A stretch of 64,000 bases of DNA from Deltaproteobacteria bacterium (GCA_016713425.1 JADJPE010000005.1:2232001-2296000), one strand, 5' to 3'. Counted from the stretch's first letter, positions 26,418 to 35,347 are shown. Notes: generated from the sequence alone by a model not told the origin. Numbers and translations are program-made.

Positions 26418-27218
26418 GTGCTCATTGTCTATGCTCTCGCGCTCGGGACAGGCGGCACGCTCTTGCTCGCCTCTTTGCTGCTTGGGTCGAAGACGCACGG
26501 GGCCGATGACATCGAGAGCTCCGGGGCCGATTTCGATGCTGATGCCGACGTCGATGCATACGCCGGCGCCGATGTGCATGCCGGCGCTGATGTGCATGCC
26601 GGCGCTGATGTGCATGCCGGCGCTGATGCGCATGCCGGCGCTGATGCGCATGCCAGCGCCGACGGACATGCGAGCATGAACGCTCTGAGCCACGCTCAAA
26701 CGGCTGTTGTACGCGGCGGCGATGTGCCTCCTCACTTTGGCGTCATCGCCTTCTGGCCGATCGGTTCGCTCCGGTTCTGGACGTTCTTCACGACGTTTTT
26801 CGGACTGAGTGGCCTCGCGCTTTCGTTCGCCGGAGAGCAGTTGGGCGTTGTCGGAGACGCTCTTCTCTCGATTCTTGTTGGCTATGGCTCAGGCGTCTCC
26901 GCGTTGAGCATCGGCCAGTTCTTGCGGCGCCGAGTCACGCATTCGAATGTGGCTGAAGAGGATTATGTTGGTGAGATCGCGCAGGTTCAGCTCCCGATCC
27001 GACGGGGTCATATCGGGAAGGTTCGATGCCAGGTCAAGGGCCGTACGGTGGAACTCATCGCGGAAACCGACGAGGAAGATGTGGTTTTTGACCCGAAGCA
27101 GGAGGTCATGATCTACGAAATCACGCGGGATGGGCGTGCACGTGTAACAGCGGTCGGCGACGCGAGTGGCGCAATGAGCCGGGGGTTGGTGCGTCGTTCC
27201 CCCGAGAAGAGGACATAG
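26418..27218 (+). CDS. NfeD-like membrane protein with an expanded Ala/Asp/His linker
   Basis: 266 residues from GTG 26418, preceded by GAGGGG seven bases away. An N-terminal membrane helix (IVYALALGTGGTLLLASLLL) is followed by a linker (about 28-85) made largely of six 18-bp repeats (HAGADV). Further hydrophobic segments lie at about 115-170 (WTFFTTFFGLSGLALSF), then a small beta-barrel domain (about 180-245; EIAQVQLPIRRGHIGKVRCQ, EVMIYEITRDGRARV) like the OB domain of NfeD/YuaF proteins. These sit next to flotillins in many bacteria (yuaF-yuaG in Bacillus) and act with them in membrane organisation. Two flotillin genes follow about 110 bases downstream. Confidence 0.75.
   Translation: MLIVYALALGTGGTLLLASLLLGSKTHGADDIESSGADFDADADVDAYAGADVHAGADVHAGADVHAGADAHAGADAHASADGHASMNALSHAQTAVVRGGDVPPHFGVIAFWPIGSLRFWTFFTTFFGLSGLALSFAGEQLGVVGDALLSILVGYGSGVSALSIGQFLRRRVTHSNVAEEDYVGEIAQVQLPIRRGHIGKVRCQVKGRTVELIAETDEEDVVFDPKQEVMIYEITRDGRARVTAVGDASGAMSRGLVRRSPEKRT
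26562..26669. repeat. 18-bp tandem repeat inside the NfeD-like gene, 6 copies
   Basis: Unit GCCGGCGCYGATGYGCAT codes for Ala-Gly-Ala-Asp-(Val/Ala)-His. Copies start every 18 bases from 26562; the second and third are identical. In frame, lengthening the linker after the first membrane helix. Confidence 0.9.
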
Positions 27219-27264
27219 GCCCTTCCTCGTACCTCGGACATTGGACGCCCAAGGATAGTCAGAC

Positions 27265-27292
27265 GGACTACGGACTACGGACTACGGACTAC
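27265..27292. repeat. 7-bp tandem repeat GGACTAC, 4 copies
   Basis: Four perfect copies between the NfeD-like gene and the first flotillin, 34 bases before its start codon. Copy-number change here would alter leader length, not a protein. Confidence 0.85.
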
Positions 27293-27326
27293 GCACGACG
27301 TGACGCGTGCGGAAGGAGAGACTTCC

Positions 27327-28757
27327 ATGATGGAGTTGGCAACAGAATTCACACTCTATGATCAGAGCAGCGTGCTCGCGAGCATTCTGCCTACGTTCTT
27401 ACTTGCCGTTGTTGGTTCGATTGCTGCGCTTGCCCTGTTTCTTTGGTTTGTTCGCCGATTTCTCTACGTGTGCCGTCCCAGCGAGATCTTGATTTTCTCA
27501 GGGCGCGCTCAGACGCTTCCCGACGGTCGAAGAGTTGGCTATGGCGTCGTGGCGGCGGGGCGTTCTTTTCGCCGGCCCTTCGTAGAGCGTGTCCATTCAA
27601 TGGATATCTCGCTCATCTCGGTTCCAATGGCTGTTCACGGCGCCTATTCGGAAGGCGGAATTCCGTTGTCGGTCAATGCGATCGCGAACGTGAAAGTATC
27701 CACGAACCCGAAGATGGTCGGAAACGCGATCGAGCGCTTCTTGGGCCGAGACCGGCAAGAGATCGCGCGGGTCGCGAAAGAAACACTGGAGGGACATCTT
27801 CGCGGCGTTCTCGCGACGCTGACACCCGAGGAGGTCAACCAGGATCGCCTCAAGTTCGCCAATCGCTTGAAGGAAGAAGTGGAGGACGATCTCGGCAAGC
27901 TCGGGCTACAGCTCGACACCCTCAAGATCCAGCACGTATCCGACGAGCGCAACTACCTCGAGAGTATCGGGCGGAAACGAATCGCGGAAATTCTGCGTGA
28001 CGCCGAGGTCGCCGAGTCGGATGCGCTTCGAGCCGCCGAAGAAGCCGAGGCGGCGGCACGGGCCCGCGGTGCGGTGGCGAAGTCGAATGCCTCCGCCTCG
28101 ATTCAAGCGAAAGAGAACGAACTTCGTCAGATTACGGCGGAGCTCGAAGCGGAAGCGAAAAGCGAAGAAGAACGAACCACGGCCGCGGCCGAAGAGGCGA
28201 GAGCACAGGCTGAACAAGAGCTTCAGGGCCTGCGCGCTGAAGTCGAACAGCTCCGCCTTTCGGCCGACGTCACGATCCCAGCTCAAATCGACCGACAGGT
28301 CCAAGAACTCATTGCTGCGGGTCAAGCCGCCACCATCAGTGCCAATGGTGCCGCTCAGGCAAAGGCGCTGGGCTCGATCGCTGAGGCGTGGGCCTCGACC
28401 GGCGGCAAGGCGATGGAGATGTACGTCCTGCAGCACCTCGACGACATCGTGGGTCAAGTGAGTCGCGCGGCGTCGCGAATCAAGGTGGGAGAAGTGAATC
28501 TCATCGATGGTGGTGATGGAAAGACGTTGCCCGCCTTCGTCGCATCCTACCCGGCGACTATGGGCGCACTTTTTGCGCAGATTTCGAGCACCATCGGTGT
28601 CGATCTGGTCGGGCTCTTGGGGGGACCAAGGACCCACGCCCAACGAGGGCTCGGCGGGTTCACCGATGACGACACGAACGAGCCGCAGAGCGAACAATAC
28701 GCGGATGCAGATACCGCTGGTTACGCACCGGCCGAGGAGAGAGGACCAGGAGTATGA
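27327..28757 (+). CDS. Flotillin / SPFH-domain protein 1
   Basis: 476 residues from ATG 27327, with GGAAGGAGAG seven bases upstream. An N-terminal membrane helix (SILPTFLLAVVGSIAALALF) leads into the flotillin SPFH domain (VCRPSEILIFSGRAQTLPDG, GRSFRRPFVERVHSMDISLI, YSEGGIPLSVNAIANVKV, ETLEGHLRGVLATLTPEEVN), then a long Ala/Glu-rich coiled coil (about 220-340) and the flotillin tail with LGSIAEAWASTGGKAMEMYV. Flotillins oligomerise as membrane scaffolds. It overlaps the second flotillin by ATGA, so equal production is likely. It differs from its paralogue by a short, polar C-terminal tail (DDDTNEPQSEQYADADTAG). Confidence 0.9.
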   Translation: MMELATEFTLYDQSSVLASILPTFLLAVVGSIAALALFLWFVRRFLYVCRPSEILIFSGRAQTLPDGRRVGYGVVAAGRSFRRPFVERVHSMDISLISVPMAVHGAYSEGGIPLSVNAIANVKVSTNPKMVGNAIERFLGRDRQEIARVAKETLEGHLRGVLATLTPEEVNQDRLKFANRLKEEVEDDLGKLGLQLDTLKIQHVSDERNYLESIGRKRIAEILRDAEVAESDALRAAEEAEAAARARGAVAKSNASASIQAKENELRQITAELEAEAKSEEERTTAAAEEARAQAEQELQGLRAEVEQLRLSADVTIPAQIDRQVQELIAAGQAATISANGAAQAKALGSIAEAWASTGGKAMEMYVLQHLDDIVGQVSRAASRIKVGEVNLIDGGDGKTLPAFVASYPATMGALFAQISSTIGVDLVGLLGGPRTHAQRGLGGFTDDDTNEPQSEQYADADTAGYAPAEERGPGV

Positions 28758-30073
28758 CTCAGCTCATCATTGTTTCAGTCTGTTTGATTCTGGCCGTCCT
28801 GGGCGGCATCGCCGTCTATGTTCGACTGCTCGAGGTTTGCCCCCCAAATCAGGTGCTCATCTTCTACGGCGACCGACGAAGAGTCGGCGCCCGCGAGTTC
28901 GGCTATCGGGTGTTGCAGGGCGGAAGCGCACTTCGGAAGCCCTTGTTCGAGCGCGTTGCGCGGATGGATCTGACGAACATGATCATCGAGATCCGCGTGG
29001 CGGGCGCTTACTCGAAGGGCGGCATCCCGCTCAACGTCGAGGGTGTAGCGAACGTCAAGGTGGCTTCTGTGGAGCCGATCATCGCGAACGCCATCGAGCG
29101 ATTCCTCGATCGGGACCGAGAGGACATCATGCGTATCGCCCGGGAAACACTTGAAGGTAACTTGAGAGGTGTTTTGGCCACCTTGACGCCCGAGGAGGTC
29201 AATCAAGACCGAGTCAAATTCGCCGAGAGCCTGCTCCACGAAGCGGACTATGACCTTCGAGCGCTTGGTCTCGAGTTGGACACGTTGAAGATTCAAACCG
29301 TCTCCGACGAGAAAGGCTACCTCGACTCGCTTGGTCGGAAGCAAAGCGCCGACCTGGTCATGCGGTCGAGGATCGCCGAAGCCGACAACCACGCGACGGC
29401 CCAGGAGCGATCGGCCGAGAATCTCCAGAATCAGAGCATTGCGCGCGTCAATGCGAACATCGAGCAAGTGCGCGCCGAGGCGCGCCGCCGAATCATCGAC
29501 GCGCGAACCCGGCGAAGCGCGCTGGTGGCCGAGCAGAAGTCCGCCGTCACTTCTGCCGTCGCGCGGGCCCACGCCGAAATGAAGGTCCAGGAGGCGAGAC
29601 AGACCCAGGTCAAGCTCAAGCTCTTGGCCGACAAGGTGAGGCCGGCGGAGGCGCAGAAGGAAAAGATGGAGGCCGAAGCTCGAGGTACGGCTTCGCTGGT
29701 GATCGAGGAAGGCAAGGCGGCCGCCGAGGCGCTTCGCGCTTTGAGCAGCATGTGGGCTCAGTCGGGAGAGGACGCCCGGCAGATCCTTGTTGCGCAGAAG
29801 CTGAATGCACTGATCGCGCAGCTCATGAGCACCGTGGGCGACATAGGCATCGACAAGGTGACGGTCATTGATCGCAGTCTTGCGGGTTCCGGCGATGGCC
29901 TGGCGTCCCGTGCAGCGATCTTGTCCGAGCAGCTCAAGCATACGCTGGGCATCGACGTGCCTCGCCTTCTTGCCCAATGGACACCTGATGCGCCCAAGTT
30001 GACGGGGGCGGGTGCGGGCCGGGGCACGGCGGAGGCAGATCCTACCGGTAGGGTCCGAAGTCACCGGACATGA
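28754..30073 (+). CDS. Flotillin / SPFH-domain protein 2
   Basis: 439 residues, paralogue of the preceding protein. N-terminal helix (IIVSVCLILAVLGGIAVYV), SPFH domain (EVCPPNQVLIFYGDRRRVG, YSKGGIPLNVEGVANVKV, RETLEGNLRGVLATLTPEEV), a long coiled coil rich in Ala, Arg and Glu, and the tail LSSMWAQSGEDARQILVAQK. Bacteria with two adjacent flotillins may form hetero-oligomers; the ATGA overlap supports this but it is not shown by sequence. The C-terminus is short and Gly/Ala-rich. The gene is convergent with the pyrophosphatase, with a 13-bp repeat array between them. Confidence 0.9.
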   Translation: MTQLIIVSVCLILAVLGGIAVYVRLLEVCPPNQVLIFYGDRRRVGAREFGYRVLQGGSALRKPLFERVARMDLTNMIIEIRVAGAYSKGGIPLNVEGVANVKVASVEPIIANAIERFLDRDREDIMRIARETLEGNLRGVLATLTPEEVNQDRVKFAESLLHEADYDLRALGLELDTLKIQTVSDEKGYLDSLGRKQSADLVMRSRIAEADNHATAQERSAENLQNQSIARVNANIEQVRAEARRRIIDARTRRSALVAEQKSAVTSAVARAHAEMKVQEARQTQVKLKLLADKVRPAEAQKEKMEAEARGTASLVIEEGKAAAEALRALSSMWAQSGEDARQILVAQKLNALIAQLMSTVGDIGIDKVTVIDRSLAGSGDGLASRAAILSEQLKHTLGIDVPRLLAQWTPDAPKLTGAGAGRGTAEADPTGRVRSHRT

Positions 30074-30154
30074 GGAAGTCAGGCAGGAAGCGCGTCACAG
30101 ACCCGCGGCGGGCATAGTAGGCGAACGTTGGCGATGAATAAGGACAAGCCAGGA

Positions 30155-30271
30155 AGAGCCGCTAGGAAGAGCCGCTAGGAAGAGCTGCTAGGAAGAGCTG
30201 CTAGGAAGGGCTGCTAGGAAGAGCTGCTAGGAAGAGCTGCTAGGAAGAGCTGCTAGGAAGAGCTGCTAGGA
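30155..30271. repeat. 13-bp tandem repeat, 9 copies, covering the hppA stop codon
   Basis: Unit AGAGCYGCTAGGA in nine copies; the first two have a C and one has G for A. The array fills the gap between convergent genes and runs into the pyrophosphatase gene: its last copies encode the terminal SSSS and stop (30253-30255). The unit, read on the minus strand, contains TAG. Confidence 0.9.
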
Positions 30272-32823
30272 AGCGTCTCGGCGGCTTCGGCCTTCAAATC
30301 CTGCGTGACATCTTCGCCAATCCGCATCGCGTAGAAGGTCCGCCAGATGAAGACCAGCGCGATACCGAAGGCCACCGCGGCCAAGACGTGGCGAATGTCG
30401 TGGCTCATCTCGATCGCGAGCTCCGCGGCCAAGAGACCGAAGAGCGTGGTGAACTTGATGGCCGGGTTCATGGCGACCGACGAGGTGTCCTTGAATGGGT
30501 CGCCGACCGTGTCCCCGACGACGCATGCGTCGTGGAGTTCGGTGCCCTTTTGCTTGAGATCGGTCTCCACGACCTTCTTCGCATTGTCCCAGGCGCCGCC
30601 GGCGTTGGCCATGAAGATGGCCTGGAAGAGGCCTACGAGTGCGATGGAGACCAGATAGCCGATGAAGAAGAATTCGTCGAAGAAGGCGAAGGCCATCGTG
30701 ACGAAGAACATCGCCAAAAAGATGTTGAACATGCCCTTCTGAGCGTACTGAGTGCAGATCGCGACGACGCGCTTCGAGTCGTCGACGCTCGCGCGTTTTA
30801 CGCCCGGATCGAGGCGGATGTTGTCCTTGATGAACTCTACTGCACGGTAGGCGCCGGTCACGACGGCCTGCGTCGTTGCGCCGGTGAACCAATAAATGAT
30901 CGCGCCCCCCATCATGACGCCCACCACGAACATCGGGTTCAGCATCGACAACCCGGTGAGGACGATTGTCTTGCCGGCTGCCATATCCTTGATCCCGTTG
31001 ATGGTCGGCGCGTGGTGTTCCATGAGCGTGAGGATGATCGAGAAGATCAAAGTCGTGGCCCCGACGACGGCCGTCCCGATCAGAACCGGTTTGGCGGTGG
31101 CTTTGAACGTATTTCCAGCACCATCTGCCTCTTCGAGCGCGAGCTTCGCCTGCTCGAAGCGAGGCTCGAAGCCGAAGTCTCTTCGGATCTCGGGGTGGGG
31201 GACGTCCTCGATGAGTGACAGCTCATAGACCGACTGTGCGTTGTCCGTGACCGGACCGTACGAGTCGACCGCAATCGTGACCGGACCCATACCCAAGAAA
31301 CCGAAAGCGACCAACCCAAACGAGAAGATGGCCGGATAGGCGATGATCAGATCGACGTTCATCCCCGAGACGAAGTAGGCACCGCCCATCAGCGCAACCA
31401 TCAGCGTGGTCAGCCAGAAGACGCTGAAATTGCCCGCCGTGAGACCGGAGAGGATGTTGAGCGATGCACCACCCTTTTGTGAGGCCATCAAGACCTCTCG
31501 TACATGGCCCGCGCTCGTCGAAGTGAAGACCTTGACCGCCTCGGGAACGACCGCGCCCGCGAGTGTCCCGCATGAGATGATCGTGGCCAGCTTCCACCAG
31601 AGCGTTCGGTCGCCGAGCATCTCAGGTATGATCGCATAGGATGCCGCATACGTCGCCGCGATCGATACGAGCGAGGTCAGCCAGACCAGCATAGTGAGCG
31701 GATGCTCGAAGTTGAAGTGGCTCACGTCTCTATAGCGACGGGCGAACAAGAGATGGTTGAGCCAGTAGGACGTGATCGATGTCGCGATCATCATCACGCG
31801 CATCAAGAACATCCAGGTGAGGAGCTGAATCTGAACGACGGCGGCTGCGGCCGGGTCGGGCACGGCGATGGGTACACCTGCCATGATGAAGAGAATGAGC
31901 GCGACGCCCGTGACGCCGTAGGTTTCGAAGCCATCGGCCGTTGGTCCGACCGAATCGCCCGCGTTGTCACCGGTGCAGTCCGCGATGACGCCCGGATTGC
32001 GCGCGTCGTCTTCTTTGATCTTGAGGACGATCTTCATGAGATCTGAACCGATGTCGGCGATCTTCGTAAAGATGCCGCCGGCGATACGTAGCGCGGCCGC
32101 GCCAAGCGACTCACCGATCGCGAAACCTACGAAGCATGGCCCGGCGATCGACGGGAGGAACAGCATGATCGAGAGCATCATGACGAGCTCGACACAGATA
32201 AGGAGCGTGCCGATGCTCATGCCTGCCTTGAGCGGAATGTCGTAGCAGGGATACGGCTTCCCGCGCAGGGCTGCGAACGCGGTTCTCGAATTCGCGAAGG
32301 TGTTGATGCGGATGCCGAACCAAGCGACGGATACGCTTCCGGCGATTCCTATGAGGCTAAAGAGCAGTATGAGCGCGACCTGGCCAATCGGAAGACCCTT
32401 CAAGTAGCCAAAGTAGAAGACGACCACAGCGCCGATGAATGTCTCGAGGATCAAGATGAACTTGGCCTGGGTCAGAAGATAGGTCTTGCATGTCTCGTAG
32501 ATGAGCTCCGAGATCTCGAGCATCGCCTTGTGCACCGGCAATTGCCGAACGTGGCGGTACATTCCGAGGCCGAACAACATGCCAAGAACACACACGCCCA
32601 TGCCGAGTGTGAGCAGAAGGCGCGCGGATGTGCCGAGAATGTGCAGTTGGTCGAGGTCAGGAATACGAAGATTGACTTCGCCTGCCTGCGCCTCGAAGGC
32701 GTAGCCGAGGAAGATGGCCACTGCGATGAGGCTTGCTGTGATCGGGCCAAAGATCCGTTGTAAACCTGGGTGAGTCGTGCGGCGCCCGTGGGCGCCGCGA
32801 ATGCTTGGTAGCTTTGTGTCCAT
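30253..32823 (-). CDS. hppA: Membrane-bound H+-translocating inorganic pyrophosphatase
   Basis: 856 residues from ATG 32823, with GAAGGAG seven bases upstream; the frame is open to 33264, but that extension reads through a hexanucleotide repeat. About 16 membrane segments. Substrate and metal sites are clear: GGIFTKIADIGSDLMKIVLK, KEDDARNPGVIADCTGDNAG, and GPVTDNAQSVYELS. The enzyme couples PPi hydrolysis to ion pumping. The residue after GNTF is Lys (GNTFKATAKPV), the position that is Lys in K+-independent and Ala in K+-dependent enzymes, suggesting K+-independent H+ pumping. Longer than the usual ~700 residues, with extra N-terminal sequence and inserts. Its last residues SSSS lie in a 13-bp repeat. 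Confidence 0.92.
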   Translation of the reverse strand: MDTKLPSIRGAHGRRTTHPGLQRIFGPITASLIAVAIFLGYAFEAQAGEVNLRIPDLDQLHILGTSARLLLTLGMGVCVLGMLFGLGMYRHVRQLPVHKAMLEISELIYETCKTYLLTQAKFILILETFIGAVVVFYFGYLKGLPIGQVALILLFSLIGIAGSVSVAWFGIRINTFANSRTAFAALRGKPYPCYDIPLKAGMSIGTLLICVELVMMLSIMLFLPSIAGPCFVGFAIGESLGAAALRIAGGIFTKIADIGSDLMKIVLKIKEDDARNPGVIADCTGDNAGDSVGPTADGFETYGVTGVALILFIMAGVPIAVPDPAAAAVVQIQLLTWMFLMRVMMIATSITSYWLNHLLFARRYRDVSHFNFEHPLTMLVWLTSLVSIAATYAASYAIIPEMLGDRTLWWKLATIISCGTLAGAVVPEAVKVFTSTSAGHVREVLMASQKGGASLNILSGLTAGNFSVFWLTTLMVALMGGAYFVSGMNVDLIIAYPAIFSFGLVAFGFLGMGPVTIAVDSYGPVTDNAQSVYELSLIEDVPHPEIRRDFGFEPRFEQAKLALEEADGAGNTFKATAKPVLIGTAVVGATTLIFSIILTLMEHHAPTINGIKDMAAGKTIVLTGLSMLNPMFVVGVMMGGAIIYWFTGATTQAVVTGAYRAVEFIKDNIRLDPGVKRASVDDSKRVVAICTQYAQKGMFNIFLAMFFVTMAFAFFDEFFFIGYLVSIALVGLFQAIFMANAGGAWDNAKKVVETDLKQKGTELHDACVVGDTVGDPFKDTSSVAMNPAIKFTTLFGLLAAELAIEMSHDIRHVLAAVAFGIALVFIWRTFYAMRIGEDVTQDLKAEAAETLPSSSS

Positions 32824-33358
32824 GTGGGTCTCCTTCAAACCTCGCGAACCATACACCAACGTAACAGGAACGCCATCGATGTGGTCGGGTTTGAAGTTAG
32901 GGGCATTTTCACAACAATTCGGATCGGAGGTCGCCGGTCGGGGCCGGCTGGGTCGTGTCGAATCGACATGAAGCGACGCGCCTACATGGTTCGCTTCGGA
33001 AGCGACGTGCTGGGCACCCGTCGCAACGCCGCGGCTGACGCCGACGCTGACGCTGACGCTGACGCTGACGCTGACGCCGACGCCGACGCTGACGCCGACG
33101 CGGACGCTGACGCTGACCCTGACGAAAAGCGCGGTGACGCATGGTTGATGGCGGTGCGCGTCGCGTGGCTCGGGGCGGAGACATAAGTCCCGCACTCTTC
33201 GACGGGCGGATCTGCGAGACGAACGCAACGCCCGACGTAGCACCGACGATAAGTTTCTCCGCACACGGATAGAGCCTCAAAGATGAAGGACACACCTCGG
33301 TCTTGACATCGAGGCGTCCGACAGATTGGGGGCTCTAGGTGTCAGGAGGAGACGACCT
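32824..33358. other. Intergenic region between divergent genes with a hexanucleotide array
   Basis: Contains the GACGCT-type array (33036-33120) and a TTGACA at 33303-33308 that could be a -35 element for the gene at 33359, though no good -10 follows at 16-18 bases. Open frames here (poly Ala-Asp or Ser-Val) come from the repeat and are not supported as genes. Confidence 0.4.
33036..33120. repeat. Hexanucleotide array GACGCN, about 14 copies
   Basis: GACGCT and GACGCC/G alternate irregularly for about 85 bases. It would encode alternating Ala-Asp on one strand, but no start or ribosome site serves it, and it lies upstream of both divergent genes. Confidence 0.85.
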
Positions 33359-33781
33359 ATGTCAGGTTTTGGAGTGACGCTTCCCGGAGTGGGAAGCATT
33401 GGCGATACTCGTTATGAGCGTGGCCTCGAAGTCCGCACGCCGATCGGCGGCGTTGGCGTTGGGCACGACAGCGATACGGGCACCACGGGCGCATACACAC
33501 GGGTTGGCCCCCGTGCGGCCCACGTGGGTGCGCATGTCGCGGCCGATCGCGATACCTTCGATGCGGGCGTGCGTGCGCGGACCCCGATCGTTGGTGCGGG
33601 CGGAAGGGCGACCTTCGCTCCGGCTGGTGCTCGGATCGGCGCTGGCGTAAGCACGCCGATTGGGCGCGCCGGTGGTAGCGTGCGGGTGACGGAAGACAGC
33701 GTGCGCGTCGGTGGAGGTGCGGTCGTGGAGATTCCGGCCGGTGCTCCGCCGCTCAGCGAGAGCGGCTTCAACGACCGCTAG
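33359..33781 (+). CDS. Small Gly/Val-rich protein with a threefold internal repeat
   Basis: 140 residues; ATG 33359 has AGGAGGAG eight bases upstream, the best ribosome site in this area, so the gene is probably well translated. No signal peptide or membrane helix. The sequence alternates Gly and Val and repeats a strand-like motif with TPI three times (LEVRTPIGGVGVG, GVRARTPIVGAGGRATF, AGVSTPIGRAGGSVRV), about 40 residues apart, suggesting a small beta-rich repeat fold. The family is not recognised. Confidence 0.65.
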   Translation: MSGFGVTLPGVGSIGDTRYERGLEVRTPIGGVGVGHDSDTGTTGAYTRVGPRAAHVGAHVAADRDTFDAGVRARTPIVGAGGRATFAPAGARIGAGVSTPIGRAGGSVRVTEDSVRVGGGAVVEIPAGAPPLSESGFNDR

Positions 33782-33906
33782 GTTGGTCGCGTGCTCCAGC
33801 GATGGCGCGCCGAGAATCGGGGTTCGCGAGATCGCTGAGAGCGGGCCGCAGAGATAGAGATGAGACGTTTGTCCTCCGGCATCCCATCCCCGGGGGACAA
33901 ACACAT

Positions 33907-34452
33907 TCAGGAAGCCGTCGGGGGCGTTCGGAAGAGGTAGCGGTCTAGATGCCTCCGGGCGTCGGCACCGAGATTCGTGGGTAGCTCGTCGCGTTGCGAG
34001 GAGGTACGAGCCATCTCGTCTGCAAAATCGATCAACCAGAGCGTGTCTTCCGTGATGGCGTGTGCCTTCGACGAAGCGCGTCGCGTCTTCGAAGGCCGAC
34101 CGAGCGTTTCGAGGAACCATGTCTCGAAGGCGTTCCAGGTCGAATCGTCGTCGGAAGCGCCTCCGAGCCGCTCACACCAGAGCTCCAGCGTCACCGAGAC
34201 GCAGCATGCGTGAACGATGAAGGCTTCTCGCGTAGAATGCGCAAGGGCAGAGAGCTCCGTCTCTTGTCCGGTCGATGTGAGGAGCTGACGCAGACCGGCG
34301 AAGATCTTGCGCACGGAATCGTTCGGATTGACGCGCACCGTCCTGGGGGCTGACGCGCGGAGCGCTTCGATGAGCTGTGGAACCCTCCGGCAAGAAGGGC
34401 TCATTTTGAGCACGGATCCCAGATGCTGAACTCTCGCTTTGGTCTCGTCCAT
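33907..34452 (-). CDS. Unknown helical protein
   Basis: 181 residues from ATG 34452; the frame is open to 34767, but the upstream part includes a HAS repeat from a 9-bp array and does not look native. Mostly helical: VPQLIEALRASAPRTVRV, SVRKIFAGLRQLLTSTG, ALAHSTREAFIVHACCVSVT, WFLETLGRPSK, DTLWLIDFADEMARTSSQ. No signal peptide. No family recognised. It is convergent with the Gly/Val-rich gene and divergent from the cupin gene. Confidence 0.6.
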   Translation of the reverse strand: MDETKARVQHLGSVLKMSPSCRRVPQLIEALRASAPRTVRVNPNDSVRKIFAGLRQLLTSTGQETELSALAHSTREAFIVHACCVSVTLELWCERLGGASDDDSTWNAFETWFLETLGRPSKTRRASSKAHAITEDTLWLIDFADEMARTSSQRDELPTNLGADARRHLDRYLFRTPPTAS

Positions 34453-34828
34453 GTCCGCTCGCAAGGCACCAGGAGGTCGTAAGGTTTGCGAGGCATGTGA
34501 GGCATGTGAGGCATGTGAGGCCAGGACGGGCGCTACGAGCGTCGTTCGTCCTCCGCGGATCGGGGTTGGCACTTTGTGTCGTCCTTCCTTGTGATCGGTC
34601 GAGCTCCCGCACATCGCGCCATGGGCAAGCGTAAGCGATGTGGTACACGGCCGAAGCAATATGATTGCAGGGAGGTCGTCCTTATCGCATTCGAGCCTCT
34701 TTGCGCGGCTAAGTTTGTACGTCGTCCAGCCCAGTCGACACCGCGCGAACGGTCCACCGGACGTCACGCTTCAAAAGTGCCCCCGAAAGACCATTGTGCG
34801 GGGCGTGCACGAATGCGATGGCGGGCTC
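34453..34828. other. Divergent intergenic region
   Basis: Holds a 9-bp array (AGGCATGTG three times, 34491-34517, then a partial copy). No clear promoter or gene. Open frames on both strands lack start signals. Confidence 0.4.
34491..34517. repeat. 9-bp tandem repeat AGGCATGTG, 3 copies
   Basis: Three perfect copies plus a partial fourth, upstream of the helical unknown gene (start 34452). They would code His-Ala-Ser on the minus strand if translation began further upstream, which is not supported. Confidence 0.8.
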
Positions 34829-35347
34829 ATGCCTCGTCCCGAAGATTGGATCCGCGTCCTTGATCTCGCACCGCATCCGGAGGGGGGCTACTATCGTGAA
34901 ACCCATCGTGCCGCCGATCGATTTTCGGGCGAAGCGCTGGCGGAGCGATTTCAAGGATCGATTCAGGGATCAAGAGCGTGTTCAACGGCGATTTATTACT
35001 TGCTCGTGGATCCGCAGATCTCGCGGCTCCACCGGATCGCACAGGACGAGGTGTGGCACTTCTACGCCGGCGACGGGCTCCTGGTGCCGTATTTTGCGCC
35101 CGATGGGACGTCGTCGGTCCTTCGCCTCGGCACCGACTTGGATCGCGGCGAGACGCCGCAAGGTGTCGTGCCGGCCGGGTGTTGGTTTGGGGCCATGCTC
35201 CCGCGCCCAGGAACGTATGCGCTCGTTGGGTGCACCGTGGCTCCGGGCTTCGAGTTCTCCGACCTCGAGTTTGGCCGGCGCGCGCTGCTCACCGCTCGGT
35301 TCCCACAGCACCGTTCGCTTATTGAGCGCTTGACGTATCCTGATTGA
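34829..35347 (+). CDS. Cupin superfamily protein, DUF985 (cupin_5)
   Basis: 172 residues from ATG 34829. It matches the DUF985 plan almost end to end: LDLAPHPEGGYYRETHRA at the start, the STAIYYLL strand, SRLHRIAQDEVWHFYAGD with the cupin His/Glu residues, VVPAGCWFGAMLPRPGTYAL, VGCTVAPGFEFSDLEFG. Family members are single-domain beta-barrel proteins; some are annotated as possible epimerase- or isomerase-like cupins, but the reaction is not established. Its stop is 42 bases before the best start of the next gene. Confidence 0.9.
   Translation: MPRPEDWIRVLDLAPHPEGGYYRETHRAADRFSGEALAERFQGSIQGSRACSTAIYYLLVDPQISRLHRIAQDEVWHFYAGDGLLVPYFAPDGTSSVLRLGTDLDRGETPQGVVPAGCWFGAMLPRPGTYALVGCTVAPGFEFSDLEFGRRALLTARFPQHRSLIERLTYPD

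Noticed and set aside
28775..30064. Long minus-strand open frame (about 430 residues) opposite the second flotillin
   Set aside because: It mirrors a well-supported flotillin gene, has no domain or start signal, and is explained by high GC and codon bias.
32824..33264. N-terminal extension of the pyrophosphatase up to 33264
   Set aside because: It reads through a hexanucleotide repeat as Ser-Val runs, and the start at 32823 has a good ribosome site.
33303..33331. Sigma-70 promoter at TTGACA 33303
   Set aside because: No acceptable -10 hexamer at 16-18 bases downstream; kept only as a remark.
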